From contig NZ_JAVAMA010000002.1 in the NCBI RefSeq assembly GCF_030730875.1, positions 186,001 through 250,000 of the forward strand: a stretch of DNA of 64,000 bases, in the 5' to 3' direction. Below the pieces are notes generated by a model. It saw only the letters and a program-made list of their open reading frames with translations. It did no database searches and had not been told where the DNA came from. The DNA is from Sphingomonas sp. DG1-23 (GTDB lineage: Bacteria; Pseudomonadota; Alphaproteobacteria; Sphingomonadales; Sphingomonadaceae). The translations under genes and the position numbers were made by a program. Shown here in pieces: positions 17,066-25,497 of the stretch (its first letter is position 1; each line of letters begins with the position of its first letter).

Positions 17066-17197
17066 AATCCTCCCTCGCGAAGCGGGGGAGGTGGCAGCGA
17101 AGCTGACGGAGGGGGGGCTCTCCGCAAGCGACGTCCTTGGGGACGTGCCCCCTCCGTCGCCTTCGGCGCCACCTCCCCCGCTGCGCGAGGGAGGATT
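17066..17197. repeat. Hairpin repeat, AATCCTCCCTCGCGAAG family, copy 1
   Basis: Starts AATCCTCCCTCGCGAAGCGG and ends with the inverted GCTGCGCGAGGGAGGATT. Inside are a second inverted pair (GGTGGCAGCGAAGCTGACGG with CCGTCGCCTTCGGCGCCACC) and a small tip hairpin (GACGTCCTTGGGGACGT). Copies with the same ends are at 18709-18837 and 23804-23917. It ends 3 bp before the astD stop codon, so it is the 3' boundary of that gene. Confidence 0.9.
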
Positions 17198-17200
17198 TAA

Positions 17201-18616
17201 TTACGCGTCCCTGAGCCCGAGTCCAATTGCTGCCCGCGCCTGTTCGGATTCGGAGGAGACCACAGGATAGGCGCAATAGTCCGCGGCATAATAAGCACTG
17301 GGGCGGTGATTGCCCGACCAGCCGACGCCGCCGAACGGCGCTGCCGAGGACGCGCCGTTGGTCGGCCGGTTCCAGTTGACGATGCCGGCGCGGATATTGG
17401 CCCAGAACTGGTCGTAGAGCCGCGGATTCTGGCTGACCAGCGAGGCCGAGAGGCCGTAGCGCGTGTCGTTGGCCTCGGCGATCGCCTCCTCGAAACTCGC
17501 CTTGCGATAGATCTGAAGGACCGGGCCGAACAATTCGACGTCGGGCTTGTCGTTCGCCTGGGTCATGTCGATCAGGCCGGGGGTGAGGAAGGGGCGGCTC
17601 TCGATCGGCCGCTCCATGTGGCGCAAGGGGCGGCCGCCCATCGTCGACAGCGCAAGGAAGCTCTCGGTGAGCATGTCGGCGCTGTCATTGTCGATCACCG
17701 GTCCCATGAACGGGGCGGGATCGGCGTGCGGCTCGCCGATGATCAGCCGGCCGATCAGCTTGTTGAGCTCCTCCATCAGCGGATCGTAGAGATTCTGGTC
17801 GACAATCAGCCGGCGCGCGGCAGTGCAGCGCTGGCCCGCGGTGGTGAAGGCCGACTGGATGACGAGCACCGCCGCCGAATAGAGATCGGGCGTGTCCCAC
17901 ACCACGATCGGATTGTTGCCGCCCATTTCGAGCGCGAGGATCTTCTCGGGCCGGGTGGCGAACTGGCGGTTGAGCGCGATGCCGGTATTGGCAGAACCGG
18001 TGAACAGCAGCCCGTCGATATCGGGATGCCCGGCGAGCGCCTTGCCCTGATCGGGGCCGCCGATCAGCAGGCGGATGCAGCCCTCCGGAATTCCCGCGGC
18101 GTGGAAGCAATCGACGAGGAACGCGCCGCTCGCCGGGGTCTTTTCCGACGGCTTGAACACCACCGCATTGCCGGCGAGCAGCGCGGGCACGATGTGGCCG
18201 TTGGGCAGATGCGCGGGGAAATTATACGGCCCGAGCACCGCGAGGACGCCGTGAGGCTTGTGCCGCAGCGCGAGCCGCGTGTTCATCGGCGCCTCGATCC
18301 GGCGCTGGCCGGTGCGCTCCGAATAGGCAGTGATCGAGATGTCGACCTTGCCGATCACCGTCTCGACTTCGGTGCGCGCTTCCCAGAGCGGCTTGCCGGT
18401 CTCGCGGGCGAGCAGATCGGTGAAGGCGTCGGCCTTCTGGCGGACGACATTGGCGAAGCGGCGCAGCGCCTCGATCCGATAGGCCAGCGGGCGCGCGGCC
18501 CATTCGGCCCAGCTGCGCCGCGCATGCGCGACCTCGGCATCGACATCGCCGATCTTCTGACGCCACAGCACGGCGCCCGTCGCCGGCTCGGTCGAGATGA
18601 TTTCCGTTCCCGGCAT
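17201..18616 (-). CDS. astD: Succinylglutamate-semialdehyde dehydrogenase
   Basis: A 471-aa NAD-dependent aldehyde dehydrogenase, fourth step of the arginine succinyltransferase (AST) pathway. Landmarks: GPYNFPAHLPNGHIVPALLA, LEMGGNNPIVVWD with the general-base glutamate, and the catalytic cysteine in TTAGQRCTAARR. The ending RAGIVNWNRPTNGASSAAPF is typical of AstD. The start MPGTEIIS at 18616 was chosen because upstream codons run into a hairpin repeat. The other ast genes are not adjacent, so this copy is isolated from the pathway or serves another semialdehyde. Confidence 0.9.
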   Translation of the reverse strand: MPGTEIISTEPATGAVLWRQKIGDVDAEVAHARRSWAEWAARPLAYRIEALRRFANVVRQKADAFTDLLARETGKPLWEARTEVETVIGKVDISITAYSERTGQRRIEAPMNTRLALRHKPHGVLAVLGPYNFPAHLPNGHIVPALLAGNAVVFKPSEKTPASGAFLVDCFHAAGIPEGCIRLLIGGPDQGKALAGHPDIDGLLFTGSANTGIALNRQFATRPEKILALEMGGNNPIVVWDTPDLYSAAVLVIQSAFTTAGQRCTAARRLIVDQNLYDPLMEELNKLIGRLIIGEPHADPAPFMGPVIDNDSADMLTESFLALSTMGGRPLRHMERPIESRPFLTPGLIDMTQANDKPDVELFGPVLQIYRKASFEEAIAEANDTRYGLSASLVSQNPRLYDQFWANIRAGIVNWNRPTNGASSAAPFGGVGWSGNHRPSAYYAADYCAYPVVSSESEQARAAIGLGLRDA

Positions 18617-18708
18617 TATGTTGTGCTTTGAATCCCCGGAATGATGGCTAGCTCTTGCCCGAAAGGGGGAAGGGTTGCCAACCCCCTGCGATCCGATCGG
18701 TCCCGCAC

Positions 18709-18837
18709 AAATCCTCCCTCGCGAAGGGCGGAGGAGGAACACGAAGTGGTGGAGAGGGCCTTGCCGCGAGCGCTGTATTCGCGGAGACACCCCCTATGTC
18801 AGCTCCGCTGCCACCTCCTCCGCTGCGCGAGGGAGAT
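18709..18837. repeat. Hairpin repeat, AATCCTCCCTCGCGAAG family, copy 2
   Basis: Same ends as the copy at 17066: AATCCTCCCTCGCGAAGG on the left and CTGCGCGAGGGAGATT on the right, with a divergent centre. It lies between the astD start and the selO stop codon (18841), abutting the latter. Confidence 0.88.
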
Positions 18838-18840
18838 TAT

Positions 18841-20193
18841 TCAGGCCAAAGCCTCGCCCATCCGTCGGATCGCGGCGACCTTGCCATTTAGCGGCGCCCA
18901 ATCGTCGCCTTGCGCGATCCGCGCCCATATTTCCTCGACTTCGTCGATCAGCATCGCGCACGGCGCCGCATCGGACCAATAAGGATGATCGCGCGGCTTG
19001 CGGGGCGCATAGTGCGCGAGCTGGGCGCGAAGCTCGGCGAAGGGCGCGCCAAAGCGCTCCGGCAGGGTGCCGCCGAAGCCATGGAAATAGAAAAGGTCGA
19101 TCGGGGTTTCGGTCTCGACCAATGCGCGCTCGATCGCGCCGATCAGCGGGCGATCGTGTTCGGGGCCGCGCGGCACCACGCCGAGCCGCCACAGCATCGC
19201 CTCGGCCACCGTGCGCTGGAAGATTTCGGGGAAGATCTCCATCGCCTCGATCAGCGGGGCTTCCTCGGCGATCAGCCGCAGCGAACTGGCGAGCTGCATC
19301 AGATCCCAATAAATCGCCTCGGGCTGGCGGCCGAAGGCGTAAAGACCGCTCTGGTCGAAATAAGCGGCGGTGAACCCCGGCGCCCAGTTCGGCGCGAAGC
19401 GCCATGGGCCGTAATCGAAGCTCTCGCCGGTGACGTTGATATTGTCGCTGTTGAGCACGCCATGGACGAAGCCCGCCGCCATGAACTGCCCCGCCATGCG
19501 CGCCGTGCGCGCGGCGACATGGCCGAGCAGCCGTTGGGGGGCATCGTCGCCGGGCTCCTCGCCGAAATAATGGCGCAGCACATAGTCGGTCAGCCGCGCG
19601 AGATTCTCGACGTCCTGCCCGTACGCGAGCCGCTGGAAGGTGCCGATGCGGATATGGCCGTGGTTGAGCCGGACGAGCACCGCCGAGCGCGTCGGGGAAG
19701 GTTCGTCGCCGCGCTCGAGCGCCTCGCCGGTCTCGATCAGCGAGAAGGTGCGCGAGGTCTCGACGCCGAGCGCCTCGAGCATCTCGGTGGCGAGGATCTC
19801 GCGGACGCCGCCCTTGAGGGTGAGCCGGCCGTCGCCGAAGCGGCTGTACGGAGTCTGGCCCGAACCCTTGGTGCCGAGATCCATCAATCGGCCGCGATCG
19901 TCGGTCATTTGCGCGAACAGGAAGCCGCGGCCGTCGCCGATCTCGGGATTGTACACGCGGAACTGGTGGCCGTGATAGCGCAGCGCCAGCGGCTGATCGA
20001 GGGTGCCGGGCAAAGGCTCGAACCGGCCGAAATGCGCGATCCATTGTTCGTCGCCCAGGTCGTGGAGTCCGATTTCGGCCGCCGCGCGATCGTTGCGAAA
20101 GCGCAGGATCGTTTCGGGGAAGCGGGCGGCGGTGACCGGATCGTAGAAGGCGGGTCCAAGTTCGAGGATCGCCTGTTGCGGAGTGAAAGCCAT
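18841..20193 (-). CDS. selO: Protein adenylyltransferase SelO (YdiU/UPF0061)
   Basis: A 450-aa pseudokinase-fold AMPylase that transfers AMP from ATP to Ser/Thr/Tyr of target proteins and is linked to redox stress in bacteria. Family blocks: LGTKGSGQTPYSRFGDGRLT (ATP-binding region), VLVRLNHGHIRIGTFQ, HGVLNSDNINVTGESFDYGP. The latter carries the metal-binding N and the DYG-like motif. Slightly shorter than E. coli SelO (about 480 aa). Start MAFTPQQAI at 20193; no Shine-Dalgarno is visible, and the divergent hydrolase begins only 18 bp away. Confidence 0.93.
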   Translation of the reverse strand: MAFTPQQAILELGPAFYDPVTAARFPETILRFRNDRAAAEIGLHDLGDEQWIAHFGRFEPLPGTLDQPLALRYHGHQFRVYNPEIGDGRGFLFAQMTDDRGRLMDLGTKGSGQTPYSRFGDGRLTLKGGVREILATEMLEALGVETSRTFSLIETGEALERGDEPSPTRSAVLVRLNHGHIRIGTFQRLAYGQDVENLARLTDYVLRHYFGEEPGDDAPQRLLGHVAARTARMAGQFMAAGFVHGVLNSDNINVTGESFDYGPWRFAPNWAPGFTAAYFDQSGLYAFGRQPEAIYWDLMQLASSLRLIAEEAPLIEAMEIFPEIFQRTVAEAMLWRLGVVPRGPEHDRPLIGAIERALVETETPIDLFYFHGFGGTLPERFGAPFAELRAQLAHYAPRKPRDHPYWSDAAPCAMLIDEVEEIWARIAQGDDWAPLNGKVAAIRRMGEALA

Positions 20194-20211
20194 GCGGCGA
20201 TATGGGGACGG

Positions 20212-21081
20212 ATGGGCGAGCGGCGCAACTATGTGGATGGCTATTGGTGGTCGAAAGACGGCCTGAGGCTGCATTACCGCGATTATGCCGGGGCGGACGA
20301 CCAGCCGCCGGTGCTCTGCTTTCCCGGCCTGACCCGCAACGCCCGCGACTATGAGGGCCTCGCCATCCGGCTGGCGGGTGCGCGGCGCGTGCTGCTCGTC
20401 GAGTTTCGCGGGCGCGGCGACAGCGCGTACGCCAAGGACCCGATGTCCTATGTCCCGCTGACTTATCTGCAGGACGTCGAGGCGCTGCTCGCCGAGCTGG
20501 CCATCGACCGGTTCGTCGCGGTGGGGACGTCGCTGGGCGGGCTGGTCACGATGCTGCTGGCGGCGACCGACGGCGCCAAGCTGGCCGGCGCGGTGCTCAA
20601 CGATGTCGGCCCCGAGCTCGATCCGGGCGGGCTGGCGCGGATCCGCAGCTATGTCGGCAAGGCGATCTGGCACCCGACCTGGATGCACGCCGCGCGCGCG
20701 GTCGCCGAGAGCAATGCCGATGTCTATCCGGGCTTCGGCACCGAGGATTGGCTGCGCATGGCCAAAAGACTGTATCGGGTGAACAGCTCGGGGCGGATCG
20801 TGCTCGATTACGACATGAAGATCGCCGAGCCGTTCCGGGTGCCGGGCAACGAGACCGGGCCGGACATGTGGCCGACGATCGATGCGATGAAGGCCAAGCC
20901 GGTGCTGATCGTCCGCGGCGAGCGCTCCGACATATTGAGCGCGGCGACCGCGGAGAAGATGCTGGCGCGGTTGCCCGAGGGGGAGCTGGTCACGGTGGCG
21001 GGGGTCGGCCATGCGCCGACGCTCGACGAACCCGAGGCGGTGGCGGGGATCGAGCGTCTGTTGGCGAAGATTGCCGTCTAA
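20212..21081 (+). CDS. Alpha/beta hydrolase
   Basis: A 289-aa alpha/beta-hydrolase: oxyanion region VLCFPGLTRNARDYEGLA, the GRGDSAY loop, nucleophile elbow AVGTSLGGLV, and the C-terminal histidine in VGHAPTLDEPE. The acid is probably the Asp in VRGERSDILS. Substrate not predictable. The ATG at 20212 is preceded by GGGGAC at short spacing; a longer in-frame reading through the selO region is a shadow. Divergent from selO with 18 bp between starts, so each promoter must lie inside the other gene. Confidence 0.86.
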   Translation: MGERRNYVDGYWWSKDGLRLHYRDYAGADDQPPVLCFPGLTRNARDYEGLAIRLAGARRVLLVEFRGRGDSAYAKDPMSYVPLTYLQDVEALLAELAIDRFVAVGTSLGGLVTMLLAATDGAKLAGAVLNDVGPELDPGGLARIRSYVGKAIWHPTWMHAARAVAESNADVYPGFGTEDWLRMAKRLYRVNSSGRIVLDYDMKIAEPFRVPGNETGPDMWPTIDAMKAKPVLIVRGERSDILSAATAEKMLARLPEGELVTVAGVGHAPTLDEPEAVAGIERLLAKIAV

Positions 21082-21186
21082 TTCCCCTCCCGCTTGCGGG
21101 AGGGGTTAGGGGAGGGCATGAAGCCGCGCGTCATGACCTCCGATCAGCCCCTTCCCCGACCCCTCCCGCAAGCGGGAGGGGAGATT
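21082..21186. repeat. Hairpin repeat, CCCCTCCCGCTTGCGGGAGG type
   Basis: The left unit CCCCTCCCGCTTGCGGGAGG is itself a hairpin with a TT-centred loop; the right unit CCCCTCCCGCAAGCGGGAGG is its inverted copy, and TTAGGGGAGGG pairs with CCCCTTCCCC between them. Starts directly after the hydrolase stop codon. The right arm supplies GGGAGGGGAG about 9 nt before the next ATG, where it may act as ribosome-binding site. Confidence 0.88.
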
Positions 21187-21192
21187 TAGAGC

Positions 21193-22326
21193 ATGTCGAT
21201 CCATATCCTCCACCTCCATTCGACCTTCAACTATGGCGGCAAGGAAGCGCGTGCCGTCCGGCTGATGAACGCGTTCGGCGATCGCGCGCGGCACACGATC
21301 GTCTCGGCGATGCCCGATCAGCTCGGCGCGCGCGATGCGATCGCCAAAGGCATCAAATACGAGATCGCGCAGAATCCGCCGCCGCTTTCCGGCCGGCCCT
21401 CGGTCAAGCGCTACGAGGAGATCGCCCGGTTCATGCGGCGCTTCGATCTGGTGCTGACCTATAATTGGGGCGCGATCGACGGGGTGATGGCGGCGCGGGT
21501 GTTCGGCAAGGGGCTGCCGCCGATCGTCCATCACGAGGACGGGTTCAACCAGGACGAGGCCGAGCGGCTCAATCCGGTGCGCAACATGTATCGCCGGATC
21601 GCGCTCCCCGCCGCCAACGCGCTCGTCGTGCCGAGCCATGTGCTCGAGCGCGTGGCGCTGAAGCATTGGCGCCAGCCGGCGGCGCGCATCCACCGCATCG
21701 CCAACGGCGTGCCGACGGCGCTTTATGCTAACAAGCCTGATCCGAAGCTGATCCCGCAGCTCCAGAACAAGCGCGAGGGCGAATTCATCATCGGCTGCGT
21801 CGCGGGGCTGCGCCCGGTCAAGGACCTGCCGATGCTGGTCCGCGCCTGCGCCGGGGTCAATGCCCGGTTCAAGCTGGTGATCCTCGGCGAGGGGCCCGAG
21901 CGGCAGAACATCATCGACCAGGCCGAGGCGATGGCGATCGAGGATCAGTTGATCCTTCCCGGCTTCGTCCCCGAGCCGCATCGCTATATGGGGCTGTTCG
22001 ACATCTATGCGATGTCGTCGAGGAGCGAGCAGGCGCCGATCTCGGTGCTCGAGGCGATGGCGGCGGGGCTGGCGGTGGTTTCGACCCGGGTGGGCGACAT
22101 CCCGGTGATGGTGTCGCCGGAGAACGAGCCGTTCCTCGCGCCGCGCCATCACGAGGTTGACCTGCGCGACCGGATCGACACCCTGGTGCGCAATCCGGAT
22201 TCGATGCGTTATATCGGCGAACAGAACCGCGCGCGCGCCCGTGCGTTGTTCGACGAGGCCCAGATGGTCGCCAGCTATGCCCGGCTCTATGGTGCGGCGA
22301 TGGGACGGCCGGGTGTGTTAGGGTGA
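21193..22326 (+). CDS. GT4-type glycosyltransferase
   Basis: A 377-aa GT-B glycosyltransferase. N-terminal acceptor domain: HILHLHSTFNYGGKEARAVR. C-terminal donor domain: GCVAGLRPVKDLPMLVRACA, VILGEGPER, and the EX7E-type block SSRSEQAPISVLEAMAAGLA. These match glycosyltransferase family 4 (Glyco_trans_1). The sugar donor and acceptor cannot be told; no exopolysaccharide cluster is adjacent. The ribosome-binding site appears to come from the end of the preceding hairpin repeat. Confidence 0.88.
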   Translation: MSIHILHLHSTFNYGGKEARAVRLMNAFGDRARHTIVSAMPDQLGARDAIAKGIKYEIAQNPPPLSGRPSVKRYEEIARFMRRFDLVLTYNWGAIDGVMAARVFGKGLPPIVHHEDGFNQDEAERLNPVRNMYRRIALPAANALVVPSHVLERVALKHWRQPAARIHRIANGVPTALYANKPDPKLIPQLQNKREGEFIIGCVAGLRPVKDLPMLVRACAGVNARFKLVILGEGPERQNIIDQAEAMAIEDQLILPGFVPEPHRYMGLFDIYAMSSRSEQAPISVLEAMAAGLAVVSTRVGDIPVMVSPENEPFLAPRHHEVDLRDRIDTLVRNPDSMRYIGEQNRARARALFDEAQMVASYARLYGAAMGRPGVLG

Positions 22327-22393
22327 TGATTGCCGCTCGCGTCCGATCCCCGTTGCGTATAGCGTCCCGCCAAAATTTCTACCGGAGGTCAAT

Positions 22394-23797
22394 TTGTTCA
22401 AGGGTCTGACACCTATCAACTATAACGGCCGCGAAGTCTGGCCGCTGGTCGAGGGTGGCAAGGGTGTCGCGGCGACGAACCATGCGAGCGCGGGCGCCTG
22501 GGCGGCGGCGGGCGGCATCGGCACGGTGAGCGCGGTCAACGCCGACAGCTATGACGCCGAGGGCAAGATCATCCCGCAAATCTATCGCGCACTGACCCGC
22601 CGCGAGCGGCATGAAGAACTGGTCGAATATGCGATCGAGGGTGCCGTCACCCAGGTGAAGAAGGCATTCGAGATCGCCGGCGGCAAGGGCGCGGTGAACA
22701 TCAACGTGCTGTGGGAGATGGGCGGCGCGCAGCGGATCCTGCACGGGGTGCTCGAGCGCACCCGCGGGATGGTCGCCGGGGTGACCTGCGGCGCGGGCAT
22801 GCCGTACAAATTGAGCGAGATCACTGCGTCCTACGGGGTGAGCTATCTGCCGATCGTCAGCTCGGGCCGCGCCTTCCGCGCCCTGTGGAAGCGGGCTTAT
22901 TCGAAGGCGGCGGAATGGCTGGCGGCGGTGGTCTATGAGGATCCGTGGCTCGCCGGCGGCCATAATGGCCTCAGCAACGCCGAGGACCCGCTGGTGCCGC
23001 AGGATCCCTATCCGCGCGTCCGCGACCTGCGCGCGACGATGCGCGAGGGCGGCATTTCGGACGACGTGCCGATCGTGATGGCGGGCGGCGTCTGGTATCT
23101 GCGCGACTGGAACGACTGGATCGACAATCCCGAGCTGGGGAAGATCGCGTTCCAGTTCGGGACGCGGCCGCTGCTCACCAAGGAGAGCCCGATCCCCGAG
23201 GCGTGGAAGAACGAATTGATGACGCTAGAGGAGGGTGACATCCTGCTCCACCGCTTCTCGCCGACCGGCTTCTACTCTTCCGCGGTGCGCAATCCGTTCC
23301 TGCGCAGTCTCGAGGCGCGCAGCGAGCGCCAGATCGCCTATTCGACCGAGCATGCCGGCGATCACACCTTCCAGCTCGACGTCGGCGTGAAGGGCAAGAA
23401 TTTCTGGGTGACCCGCAACGATCTGCTGCGCGCGCGCGAATGGTTCGGGCTGGGCTTCACCTCGGCGCTCAAGACGCCCGACAACACGCTCGTCTTCGTC
23501 ACCGAGGAGGAGAAGGGAATTATCCGCAAGGACCAGGCCGATTGCATGGGCTGTCTCAGCCAGTGCCAATTCTCGTCCTGGGCGGATACGGAGACCAATT
23601 CGACCGGCCGCCTCGCCGATCCGCGCAGCTTCTGCATCCAGAAGACGCTGCAGGACATCGCGCATGGCGGCCCGGTGCACGAGAATTTGATGTTCGCCGG
23701 CCATGGCGCGTACCAGTTCAAGCGCGATCCATTCTATTCGAACGGCTTCGTGCCGACGGTGAAGCAGCTCGTCGACCGGATTTTGACGGGGGATTGA
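22394..23797 (+). CDS. FMN-dependent oxidoreductase of the nitronate monooxygenase/YrpB superfamily with an Fe-S-like cysteine motif
   Basis: A 467-aa TIM-barrel flavoprotein. The family signature AGGHNG with H190, and VMAGGVWYLRDW, FGTRPLLTKESP for phosphate binding, place it with nitronate monooxygenases. It is about 100 residues longer than usual. The C-terminal part holds C384-x2-C387-x3-C391 (CMGCLSQC) and C414, a spacing that recalls the [4Fe-4S] site of 2,4-dienoyl-CoA reductase-like enzymes. It starts with TTG at 22394, with GGAGG 5 nt upstream; no better start exists. True nitronate activity is not assured. Confidence 0.83.
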   Translation: MFKGLTPINYNGREVWPLVEGGKGVAATNHASAGAWAAAGGIGTVSAVNADSYDAEGKIIPQIYRALTRRERHEELVEYAIEGAVTQVKKAFEIAGGKGAVNINVLWEMGGAQRILHGVLERTRGMVAGVTCGAGMPYKLSEITASYGVSYLPIVSSGRAFRALWKRAYSKAAEWLAAVVYEDPWLAGGHNGLSNAEDPLVPQDPYPRVRDLRATMREGGISDDVPIVMAGGVWYLRDWNDWIDNPELGKIAFQFGTRPLLTKESPIPEAWKNELMTLEEGDILLHRFSPTGFYSSAVRNPFLRSLEARSERQIAYSTEHAGDHTFQLDVGVKGKNFWVTRNDLLRAREWFGLGFTSALKTPDNTLVFVTEEEKGIIRKDQADCMGCLSQCQFSSWADTETNSTGRLADPRSFCIQKTLQDIAHGGPVHENLMFAGHGAYQFKRDPFYSNGFVPTVKQLVDRILTGD

Positions 23798-23803
23798 GGT
23801 TCT

Positions 23804-23917
23804 AATCCTCCCTCGCGAAGTGGGGGGAGGGGGCCTCTCCACCAGCGAGGTGCGTGCGGCCAAGCCCCCTCCGTCAGGCTACGCCTGCCACCTCCCCCGC
23901 TGCGCGAGGGAGGACTT
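23804..23917. repeat. Hairpin repeat, AATCCTCCCTCGCGAAG family, copy 3
   Basis: Starts AATCCTCCCTCGCGAAGTGG and ends CGCTGCGCGAGGGAGGACTT. The inner unit CCCCCTCCGTCAGGCTACGC, then CTGCCACCTCCC repeats the module seen in the copy at 17066. It separates the flavin oxidoreductase from the convergent DUF6766 gene. Confidence 0.88.
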
Positions 23918-23928
23918 GATCTGCCGCC

Positions 23929-24351
23929 TTACTCCCTCCCGCTGCCCACCACCGGATCGGCTCCGTGCGCATGCGGCTTGGCGTGGCCATGGGCGCGCAG
24001 ATAGCGATCGTCGAGCTCGTCGATGATCTCCTGGCCGCGGCCGGTGCCGGCCTGCAGGCGGAGCAAGGCATCGACCTTGGCCTCCATCCGGTCGTCATTC
24101 TCCTTCGACGAGGGCGATCCGACATAGAGGAAGTAGGCCAGCCCGACGACCTGCCAGAGCAACTGGAGGAATTCGGACTGCCAGTTCTCGAACGTGTCGC
24201 GCAGCATCTCGTGGAGATAGCCCGACGTCTCGGCGACCTGGCCGTGCTCGCGGGCTTCGTCGACATAGCTGCTCCATCCGAACACCCAGTGCAGCGCCAG
24301 CGACACGAGGAAGAAGCCGAGGGTGATCCAGGCGTAGCCGTATTTCTTCAT
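23929..24351 (-). CDS. DUF6766-type small membrane protein
   Basis: A 140-aa protein with an N-terminal membrane segment (GYAWITLGFFLVSLALHWVF) and a second hydrophobic segment (FLQLLWQVVGLAYFLYVG), followed by a charged helix and a His-rich tail (RAHGHAKPHAHG). The layout fits DUF6766, assigned from the overall pattern. No function known. AGGAG lies 7 nt before the ATG. It follows the 2-hydroxyacid dehydrogenase... in chromosomal order but that gene is upstream in transcription; the 54-bp gap allows cotranscription. Confidence 0.68.
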   Translation of the reverse strand: MKKYGYAWITLGFFLVSLALHWVFGWSSYVDEAREHGQVAETSGYLHEMLRDTFENWQSEFLQLLWQVVGLAYFLYVGSPSSKENDDRMEAKVDALLRLQAGTGRGQEIIDELDDRYLRAHGHAKPHAHGADPVVGSGRE

Positions 24352-24405
24352 CGCGATTCTCCTTTGCGGCGGAGAACCGGTCCAGGAAGCGGGCGGTTCC
24401 GAAGA

Positions 24406-25404
24406 TCAGAGCCAGCCGTCGAGAATCTGGTCGGGCGGGCGATGGCCGTCGACCCACGAGCGGATATTGGCGATGACCTTGACGCCCATCGCCTCGCGGC
24501 CCTCGAACGTCGCCGAGCCGAGATGCGGAAGCAGCACGACATTGTCGAGCGCGACCAGCCGCGGATCGACCGCGGGCTCGTTCGCATAGACGTCGAGCCC
24601 GGCGCCGGCGATCCGCCGGCCCTCGAGCGCCGCGACCAGCGCCGCGGGATCGACGATCTCGCCGCGCGCGGTGTTGATCAGCCAGCCCTGGGGGCCGAGC
24701 AGGTCGAGCCGCCGCGCGTCGATCAATCCGCCGGTGGTTTCGGTGTGCGGGGTGTGGATGGTCAAGATGTCGACCGCCTCGAGCATCGCATCGAGATCGG
24801 CATGGAAGATCGCGCCGAGCTGGGCCTCGGCGACTTCGGGGATGCGGTGGCGATTGTGATAATGGATCTGGAGGCCGAAGGCGCGGGCGCGCTGCGCCAC
24901 GGCCTGGCCGATCCGGCCCATGCCGAGGATGCCGAGCTTCTTTCCGCCGATGCGGTGCCCGCGCATGCCGGTGGGCCGCCAGCCGGTCCATTCGCCCGAT
25001 CGGACCAATTTGTCGCCCTCGATCAGCCGGCGCGGCGCGGCGAGGATCAGCGCCATCGCCATGTCGGCCGTGTCCTCGGTCAGCACCCCCGGCGTGTTGG
25101 TGACGGTGATGCCGCGTTCGCGCGCGGCCTTGAGATCGATATGGCCGACGCCGTTGCCGTAATTGGCGATCAGCCGCAGCCGGTCGGGCGCCGCGGCGAT
25201 CAGTTCGGCGTCGATCCGGTCGGTGACGGTGGGGACGAACACGTCGGTATCGGCCATCGCGGCGGCGAGCGCGGCGCGGTCCATCGGCCGGTCGTCGGGA
25301 TTGAGCGCTGCGTCGAACAATTCGGCCATCCGCGTCTCGACTGAATCGGGCAGCGTCCGGGTGACGGTCACGCGGGGGCGGGAAGGGCGCGCAGTCTGTG
25401 CCAT
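24406..25404 (-). CDS. D-isomer-specific 2-hydroxyacid dehydrogenase (glyoxylate/hydroxypyruvate reductase-like)
   Basis: A 332-aa NAD(P)-dependent dehydrogenase. The Rossmann loop is LGILGMGRIGQAVAQRARAF. The catalytic Arg is in INTARGEIVD, the Glu in the GLDVYANEP stretch and the His in LLPHLGSAT, giving the complete R-E-H set. It most resembles glyoxylate reductase (GyaR-like), though substrates vary widely in the family. Confidence 0.88.
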   Translation of the reverse strand: MAQTARPSRPRVTVTRTLPDSVETRMAELFDAALNPDDRPMDRAALAAAMADTDVFVPTVTDRIDAELIAAAPDRLRLIANYGNGVGHIDLKAARERGITVTNTPGVLTEDTADMAMALILAAPRRLIEGDKLVRSGEWTGWRPTGMRGHRIGGKKLGILGMGRIGQAVAQRARAFGLQIHYHNRHRIPEVAEAQLGAIFHADLDAMLEAVDILTIHTPHTETTGGLIDARRLDLLGPQGWLINTARGEIVDPAALVAALEGRRIAGAGLDVYANEPAVDPRLVALDNVVLLPHLGSATFEGREAMGVKVIANIRSWVDGHRPPDQILDGWL

Positions 25405-25497
25405 TCAGGGCGGCTTGGCGCTCGCGGCGCGCGCAGTCAACGGGTTGAAGCGCGGGGCATCACCGCAGTATCAGCGGAAACGATGAAGGGGGATCGA

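Noticed and set aside
18910..20211. Long N-terminal extension of the alpha/beta hydrolase running antisense through selO
   Set aside because: The hydrolase domain begins right after the ATG at 20212; the extension is the complement of the conserved SelO sequence.
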